DNA of 64,000 nt from Solanum dulcamara (Eukaryota; Streptophyta; Magnoliopsida; Solanales; Solanaceae), in contig NC_077238.1 in the NCBI RefSeq assembly GCF_947179165.1, positions 39,609,793 to 39,673,792 of the forward strand, in the 5' to 3' direction. A program made the position numbers and the translations under genes. Position 1 is the stretch's first letter. Each line of letters starts with the position of its first letter. The notes under the pieces were generated by a model, which was given only the letters and a program-made list of their open reading frames with translations, had not been told where the DNA came from and ran no database searches. Shown piece by piece: positions 57,230 through 64,000 of the stretch.

Positions 57230-58692
57230 CCGCAACCAAGCTTGCTTCGTTACCCCTTTAACTTATTTAACACGAAAGTAACACTATTATGAATAAACTT
57301 TGACTTTCCAGCTTCTAAATCTATAATCAGTTACCCATAGAAATCATTTCCTCATTCACACTTCCCGACTAGTATATTGATTAGTTAAGAAGTTAACAAA
57401 AATCGGGCAGCATTTTTCCTATAACTCGCCCTATCCGAAATTCCAATTAACCTTCGATTAGAATAGCCATACCAACAACAACAACCACCATCCATATATA
57501 ATAAAATTACTTCAACATTATTTAATACAAGTTCCAAACAGCCCACCCAAAACGACGACATCATAATATGGTTTTTGATCTTTATTTCATAAAATCACAA
57601 CCATACGGAAATGAGCATAATGTGGCTGCAAGAGGCAACACTTATACTCATTTATAACCACATTTCCATCCCTTCAACATATACAAATTACCCTCAAATT
57701 TAATACCATTATAACAACAACACTAATCAAACTTTAATCCAATTAGAACGACCTCAATTCTGTCCATTTACAATGTCAACAATAACTATGTAATTTTGTT
57801 ACCTCCAACTTCACTTAATACAAATTAATCTATCCATTACAACATTATTACCTTTAATTTGAAAGGAAGAAACCCTACCTTAGTAACTTAGCTCCACAAC
57901 TCGGCTGAAAGTTGATGGACTTCTCATTAAACCTCCTTGCTGCCCCAATGATGAATCCTATATAGCTAATAACCTTCCAATGGTTTGAGATTACCTTAGA
58001 GAATTAATATACGGAGCAAGACTTAAAGTCTCTCCTTACTTCAACCATGGCCGAAAGTTGCCATGGCTTGAACTCTCTTTCTTTCTATTTTATTTTCTAA
58101 GTCTAATATTAAGAAAAGGATGAACTAAGAACAAGTTCTTAGTCATTACTTGGATTTATACACCACTTTTGAAGTTGACACATGTCAGCCCCTAAGGGTG
58201 ACACATGTCCAGTCCCTACACATTCCATCCCCATGGGTGATATGTGTCCAGCTCCTATAGGTCCACCTCATCCATGGACCAACCAGCTGCTGCCACATGT
58301 CTTTTTGGGGTCTATTTCTTTAGTAGGTGCATCACCTACTTACTCTTTTTCGTAGGTTCGTAATCTTGTCTTTATTTAAGAACCTATATGATCCTTGCTC
58401 CTAAGCTCGATATGTACTCAAGTAGCTTAATTATGTAAGACATCTAAATCGATAGCTTACGCAAGTAGGTCGATTACCACGACTCACTACTTAGCCTCCA
58501 ACTCCTTTCAAATCCTTCCAAACCTATTTCCAACTATCACTACTCACATAGAACTAGCCTATGCAAAATATGGGGCAGTACATCCTTCCTTCCTTAGAAT
58601 TATTTGATAACATCATGAATAACATAGATTACATGATAACTTTAGAGAAGCTAAATAAATGCTCCCATGTACCAAGAGTGCGGGGCATAATA

Positions 58693-59351
58693 ATAATAAT
58701 TGTTACCACTCAAGTATTGAGATGGAGCCGTTTAAGGATTTTATGGAAGATGATGTAAATCCCAGTTAGTTGGTTTGAAGTAAGTGATATGACCTTGTTA
58801 GGTCCCTATTTGGTACTTGATGCTTTAGAGAAGGTGAAAATTATTAGAGAAAGGTTGAAGATGTCTCAATGTCATGAAAAGTACTATTCCAACACTAGAA
58901 GAAGGGATCTTGAGTTTAATGTGGATGGTTGGGTGTATTTGAAGGTTTCACCCATGAAGGGTGTAGTTCAGTTTGGTAAGAAAGGAAAATTGAGCACTAG
59001 GTATGTGGGGCCTTATAAAATCTTAAAGCGGGTTGGCAAATTTGCGTAGAGTTGGATTTACCTTCGGAAATAACCATGATTTATCCGGTGTTCCATGTGT
59101 CAATGTTGAGAAAATGTGTAGGAGATCCTAACTCCATTATGCCTTTGGAGCTAGTGAATGTTGAGGAGAATTTGACCTATGAAGAGGTCTAAGTTGAAAT
59201 TTTGGACCGGCAAGTCAAAAGGCTGAGGAACAAAGAAGTGGCATTCGTTAAAGTTCTTTGGAGGAATCGAAAAGTTGAAAGTGCTACATGGGAAGAGAAA
59301 GCAAATATGATGAAACATTACCCTAACTCTTTTCATTCTACTCAATCCTAA
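58693..59351 (+). pseudogene. Gypsy integrase end and chromodomain-like tail, right part
   Basis: This continues the integrase cut at 55717: YHSSIEME-like text, LLGPYLVLDALEKVKIIRER, VYLKVSPMKGVVQFGKKGKL, STRYVGPYKILKRVGKFA (open 58789-59049), then PVFHVSMLRKCVGDPN, ILDRQVKRLRNKEVAFVKVL and WRNRKVESATWEEKANMMKH. The chromodomain-like WRN...ATWE motif is kept. The frame ends at 59351. Confidence 0.9.
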
Positions 59352-59359
59352 GGTAATAA

Positions 59360-60418
59360 GCCAATCACATTCAAATGTTTAAGACCCTTATGTTTCAGTT
59401 TTCCAAGTCATTATGTGCATGCATATTCATTAAGTTGAATTTTAAAGTTCTGTTTTAAGCTCAAGTTTAAAGATTTTATGTTTGATGCATTTTAAGTGTC
59501 ATTGTATAAATGTTAGGTTGCTAGTTCTTATTTGACCTAGCACCGAATGTAGCATATAGATGGAGACTCGACCGAAGGGGTCCTTAAGTAAAGTCTTATG
59601 TTGTATTGACTATGTGACACCATAGGGGTCCTTCTCGGCTAATTTAGGCTAGTGGATCCACGATTAGCCATTAAAGTTAAAGTTAAAAGAAGGTTTAAAG
59701 TTGATTGGATTTCTACCTAGCAAGTAGTCTTCCCATGCCAACATAGGGGGATATGTTGGATTCCATGTAATAGCTCGCATGGTCTTAAATATCGGTTATG
59801 GTCGCTTCCCCACAAAATACATGTTTAAGGTTTCACATGATGATTTCTCATGCATGCACTAACTTAAGCATATTGCTTATAAATATCTCTCTTTCATGTT
59901 CCTTATTTCATAGTATACTCACATACTTAGTACATTTAAAGTACTAACGAATACTTTTGCCTACATGATATCACCATGTAGGGACTGGCGTCACTCTACA
60001 CACTCCTCCCCGTGGCTAGATTATTCGTTGAAGGCTATTACTAGTGGTGAGTTCCTATGTTCCGAGAACAACACTCATATTCCTTCTAGTTTATTATGAT
60101 GTTTAAACATTTGAGTTATCTTCTGTATTATTTGACTAAATATTGAGGGTGAGTACGTGACATGTCTTAGACCTTAATCGGGCTGAGGGCGCAAATATTT
60201 AATGTAGAAGGTATGGTTGGACATAATAAAGGATGTTATGTTATCTTTGACTCTTATTAAACGTGAATCCCCTTATTCCCTAAATCCCTTATGTTTCTGC
60301 TTGATTTTGTTTATCATTATTGATGAAATGCTTAATGATTGCTAAGAGGCTTGCGTGAGGTACCTCTGGGTGTCTTATTCGCCGTGTCATGACTAGGCCC
60401 TAGGCTTGGGTCATGACA
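59360..60418 (+). mobile_element. Gypsy LTR, 3' part only
   Basis: Left boundary uncertain (59360-59520). From CTAGCACCGAATGTAGCATA on it follows the 51031-52799 LTR closely, with the palindrome TTAGTAC/GTACTAA at 59927-59947 and the end GGGTCATGACA at 60418. It joins the end of one pol to the gag of another, with no polypurine tract, no LTR start and no PBS. Confidence 0.7.
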
Positions 60419-61330
60419 CTGAACTTGTTTCTTAATAGCTCAAGGATGTAACCAACATATAGAAATATCAGTGAGAGGAGATTTATGGTGAGTCTACTAA
60501 ACCCGTAGTATAGGATGATTTTCAACAGGCATTATTAGATCACTTCTTTCCTCGAGAGTTTAAAGAGGCAAAGTTAGAAGATTTTGTGAATTTCACACAT
60601 GAATGGTTGATAGTGTAAGAGTAAAGCCTCATGTTCATTCAACTATCCAGGTATGCTCCGGAGATGGTTCCGGATATGTGGTCCAAGATGAGGAACTTTT
60701 TCTGTAGGTTGGTCAAACATATGAAGAAGGAGCTCAAAGCTACACATTTGATCTTTGAAATGGCTATTGTTAGTCTTATTGTGTATGCTTAGTAGGTTGA
60801 GGAAGAAAAGAAAAGGGATAGAGAGGAACACTAGAATAAGAGGGAAACATCAACAAGATATAAGCCCAACCAATAGAGAATGGTAATGGCGATCGGTCAT
60901 TTTTCCAAAAAAGATCTTCTGTTCATGCACCATCATCATAAAGTGCACCAGCTTCGAGTAATAGGAATGATCAGAGGTGATAGAGTAACTAAAATTTCAA
61001 GGCTCAAGGTTCTTAGTCCCAAGGTAGCATAGCTCAAGGTTGTTCTTTAAAGATGCCTTGTGATAAATGTGGTAGGCCCCATATAGGGGTTGTCTTGATG
61101 GCATAAGTGGTTGATACAAGTATGGGCAGACATTACACTATATGAAAGATTGTCCAATAGGGATGAAGAATGTTGGGGGATATAAGGGCTTGTCTTTATC
61201 AGCAACACCATTAGGTAGAGTTGTCTAAAGGGGTACTACATTAGGGGTAGGTAGAGGTTCAAACCATCTGTATGCTATGAATATTCGCCAATATTAGAAG
61301 ATCCCACCAGACACCGTCATTGGTATGCTT
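60419..61330 (+). pseudogene. Gypsy Gag, heavily decayed
   Basis: Text of the Gag capsid (FFPREFKEAKLEDFVNF, LSRYAPEMVPDMWSKMRNFF near 60540-60710) and of zinc knuckles (a CDKC-like and a TGHYMKDCPIGMK piece near 61060-61165) can be followed across several frames. The N-terminal third is missing, because the LTR is joined directly to mid-Gag. Confidence 0.75.
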
Positions 61331-61760
61331 AAATCTTTTCCCTTGATGTTTATGCCTTACTTGATCTATGTGTGAATTTGTGTTTTTCTGACTTCTTCTA
61401 TAGCCATGATGTTTGGAATTGATACTGAACATATTCTAAAACCTTTGAGCATATCTAATCCAGTTGTTGAGTCTATTATTGCTAAGAGAGTCTATCAAGA
61501 TTGTACAGTCTCAGTCTATCACAAAGACACCACGGCTGACTTAGTTGAATTAGACATAGTGGAATTTTATTTCATTCTAAGCATAGACTGGCTTCATGCT
61601 TGTTATGCCTCCATTGAGTGTAGAAACTGAGTAGTCAAGTTTTAGTTTCCTAATGAGCAAATCTTATAGTGGAGGGGTAGTCCAGCAGTGCCTAAGGGTC
61701 ATTTTATTTTATACCTTAAGGCCAGAAAGTTAGGATGTATCTATCACATTGTTTGAGTTA
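61331..61760 (+). pseudogene. Gypsy protease region
   Basis: FSLDVYALLDLCVNLCFSDF marks the active-site region, where the DSGA motif has changed to DLCV. The 74-aa frame 61406-61630 continues PVVESIIAKRVYQDCTVSVY, LVELDIVEFYFILSIDWLHA, then LYLKARKLGCIYHIV in another frame. Confidence 0.8.
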
Positions 61761-62730
61761 GAGACTCTAGTGTTGAAACACCATCCCTTTAATTAATTCC
61801 AGTTGTGAATAAGTTTCCAGAAGTCTTTCCCGATGATCTACCCGAAGTCCCTCCCGATAGATAGATAGATAGACTTTTGGATAGATGTTATTCCTGGTAC
61901 ATAACCTATCTCTACTCCTTTATATAAAATGGTTCCGACTGAGTTGAAAAAGTTAGAATAACAATTGAAAGATCTCCTTAATAAGAGTTTTATTAGGCTG
62001 AGTGCCTCATCATGGGGTGCTCCTATCCTATTCATGGAAAAGAAAGATGATTCCCTCTAAATATGTATCGACTACCATCAGTTGAACAAGGTCACCATAA
62101 AGAATAAGTACCTTCTTCACAGAATAAATGACTTGTTCGACCAACTTCAGGATGCCATATCTTTCTCAAAAATCGATCTTAGATTCAGCTATCCTCAATT
62201 GAAAGTGAGAAAGTGACATCCCAAAGACAACTTTCAGAACATATTATGGTCACTATGAGTTCCTCATAGTGTCCTTTGGTTGGACTAACACTCCTACAAA
62301 ATTCATAAATCTTATGAACAGAGTATTTTAAAAGTATCTAGACATTTTCATCATCGTGCTCGTCAATGACATTTTGATCTTCTCCAAAAATAAGCAAGAG
62401 CATGCCAATCATATCTAAATTGTTTTCCAGACTCTCAAGGACCGAGGGTTATATGTTATGTTTTCAAAGTATGAGTTGTGGTTAGAATCAGTGGAATTCT
62501 TAGGCCACATATAATCTGGAGAAGGTACCTGAGTTGATTGATAGAAGATAGAGGAAGTAATGAACGGGTCCAGACCCACATCCCCAATTGATATAAGGAG
62601 TTTCTTAGGTTTGTTTGGTTATTACAAAAGGTTTGTGGAAGGATTATTATTTATTTCATTTCCATTGACTAATTTGTCCCAAAAGAAGACTAAGTTTTAA
62701 TGGTCTGAAGCTTATGAAAAAAACTTTCAA
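61761..62730 (+). pseudogene. Gypsy reverse transcriptase, degenerate
   Basis: [49 protein letters not shown] and [15 protein letters not shown] are readable in one or two frames up to about 62215, where GYHQ has become SYPQ. Later motifs are frameshifted; the palm motif survives only as VNDILIFS-like text near 62365 (family IDDILVYS). A (GATA)4 run at 61856-61874 expands a DRxI-type codon series. Confidence 0.8.
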
Positions 62731-62897
62731 GAATTGAAAACTAGATTGACACTTGCTCTAGTGTTGACCCTACCAGAGGGTATAGATGCTTTTATTGTTT
62801 ATTACAATTCATCTAGTGTTGGTTTTGGTTGTGTTTTGATGAAGAAAGATAAGTTTATAGCCTATGCTACTAGAAAACTTAAAATCCACGAGAGAAA
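62731..62897 (+). pseudogene. Gypsy RNase H start, cut by LTR insertion
   Basis: LALVLTLPEGIDAFIVYYNS (catalytic Asp of CDAS replaced by Asn), VGFGCVLMKKDKFIAYATRK and LKIHERN. The text stops at HERN, where Tekay-like LTR sequence begins. Confidence 0.88.
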
Positions 62898-64000
62898 TGT
62901 CATGACCCAACCCCGTAGGTCATGACTGGGGTCCGAACTGGGCCTCCATATACGTAACTATCCATCATAAAAACTATACATAAGAACCCTTAGTGGGTGA
63001 TAATAGTTAACATATACATGTAGCCTCTTCCATTTACTGCATATCATGAAAGGGCACGTAAGTCGACAAGGCTGCCACAACATAATAACGTTTACATCAC
63101 GTCGTATGGGAATAACTGGAACAACTTATAAACAATCCACATATACATGTCTATAGACCTCTAAGAGTATAAACTATATCATATGGTAAGACAGGGCCCC
63201 CGCCGTACCCCTGAATAAACAAATATATACGGCAAATAACCAGCATCAAAAGTTAGGCTCCGGAACAGTGGAGCACTTACAACATAGCTGAGTGGAAATT
63301 CTACGCCGGTGGATCCCTTAAAATGAACATCTGTACCTGCGGGCATAAAATACAGCCCCCCCCCAAAAAGGGGGTCAGTACGATATATGTAGTGAGTATA
63401 TAAAGCATAACATAGCATAAATGAAATTTCAACTGAAATAGGGATGCAGGCAACAAATGTAACAGTTAACAAATTACTATACCTGCACCGTGTGAAATGA
63501 GGGCATGTATATCTTCCTCACCTGCGTACTTGGCCCGCTATGGGACTCGAAGTTATAAATGTATCACTATGTTTTCATATGCATACCTATAGACTGTATC
63601 CGGTCCTTTAGTGAGGGACTCGGTGAAGCTGTCATTTTAACGTGTATCATGCCTGGCCCTTCATGGGACGTGGTGAATAATCATTTCATCATACATCATG
63701 CTCGGCCCTTCATGGGATGCGGTGAATAACCATTTCATCATATATCATGCCCGGCCCTTCATGGGACACAGTGAATTCATAGTTTATCATGCCCAACCCT
63801 TCATGGGACGCGGTGAATTTATCATACCAGGCCCTTCATGGGACGCGGTGAATTTATTATGTCCAACCCTTCATAGGACACGGTGAATTTATCATGCCCA
63901 TCCCTTTATGGGACGTGGTGAATTTATCATGCCCGGCCCTTCATGGGATGCGGTGAAGGATGTATTAACAACATGCATGAGTAGAGTAGTGAGGAACCAT
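62898..64000 (-). mobile_element. Tekay-like LTR, reverse, cut by window end
   Basis: Begins TGTCATGACCCAACCCCGTA, the reverse complement of the family 3' end. It shows the block GTCGACAAGGCTGCC, the C/G hairpin (CCCCCC...GGGGG, about 63356-63374) and the palindrome in decayed form (TCAGTAC/GTAGTGA, 63375-63395). It then has an array of modules (63651-63957). It inserted in an RNase H codon series; whether an internal region follows lies outside the window. Confidence 0.85.
63651..63957. repeat. Eight modules of the CCCTTCATGGGACGCGGTGAA type
   Basis: Units of 35-49 bp, each with GCCCGGCCCTTCATGGGACG then CGGTGAAT and a TTATCAT spacer. Spacing shrinks from about 49 bp in the first two to about 35 bp in the last five. 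One to three related modules occur at the same place in the other Tekay-like LTRs (for example the TCACCGAGCCCC...GGGCCGGG text near 15730). Confidence 0.9.

Larger units (their letters stand above)
55718..58692 (-). mobile_element. Tekay-like solo LTR, reverse, about 2.97 kb
   Basis: Integrase coding text continues on both sides (FSYY | NNxxYHSSIEME), and no internal retrotransposon region is present, so this is a solo LTR left by recombination between two LTRs. It keeps the AGTAC palindrome (56206-56226), a CCCCT...GGGGG hairpin, a U3 palindrome AGTAGGTG/CACCTACT (58323-58341) and the terminal AGTGCGGGGCATAA. The left end lacks about 38 bp of the family's terminus, so part was lost. A tandem duplication of 191 bp (56848-57229) and an (AT)n run are specific to it. 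Confidence 0.8.

Noticed and set aside
1..64000. tRNA, rRNA or small RNA genes
   Set aside because: I saw no cloverleaf-like or rRNA text by eye. The tRNA-like matches are only the retrotransposon primer-binding sites. A covariance-model scan would be decisive but was not possible.

Overview
The window is a stretch of repeat-rich plant nuclear DNA. Every coding trace I can identify belongs to a transposable element or an old virus-derived insertion. I found no host protein gene, tRNA, rRNA or CRISPR array. The mix (Ty3/gypsy chromovirus elements with 2.7-2.8 kb LTRs, L1-type and RTE-type LINEs, hAT-type MITEs, a Ty1/copia end and a pararetrovirus relic) fits a large eudicot genome. Several repeat texts look to me like Solanaceae families; that is recollection, not a search.

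Layout. 1-1748: 3' end and LTR of a Ty1/copia element. 1749-7150: a decayed L1-type LINE (+) carrying a MITE-like element (4062-4759) and a 5'-truncated RTE LINE (5595-6420, 13-bp target-site duplication). 7512-8324: a hAT-type MITE with a perfect 8-bp duplication. 8325-9384: AT-rich tandem repeats. 9385-9754: relic of a caulimovirid RNase H (-). 9786-10465: LTR fragment of the Tekay/Del-like family. 10466-27034: a minus-strand, apparently non-coding LTR element, split by a complete 10.7-kb Tekay/Del-like element at 13700-24380 (duplication CTTAT). 27035-30492: a plus-strand gypsy element with LTR and PBS but large internal deletions. 30493-about 35500: an unclassified LTR-like element with two long minisatellites. 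35540-44827: gypsy RNase H-integrase split by a LINE (35882-43550), itself carrying a reverse-orientation LTR fragment (37369-38805). 44828-51030: a related LINE on the minus strand whose 1359-codon ORF2 frame has only five stops. 51031-62897: alternating gypsy LTR and pol pieces, interrupted by a reverse solo LTR (55718-58692). 62898-64000: another reverse Tekay-like LTR, cut by the window end.

The elements form a layered insertion record rather than a pathway. The most unusual signals are small conserved palindromes inside LTRs of different families, repeat modules expanded in single LTR copies, a candidate spliced leader in the Tekay-like element, the near-intact LINE ORF2, and the pararetrovirus relic. 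Stops in pol are often explained by C-to-T or G-to-A changes, as expected for methylated, silenced repeats.
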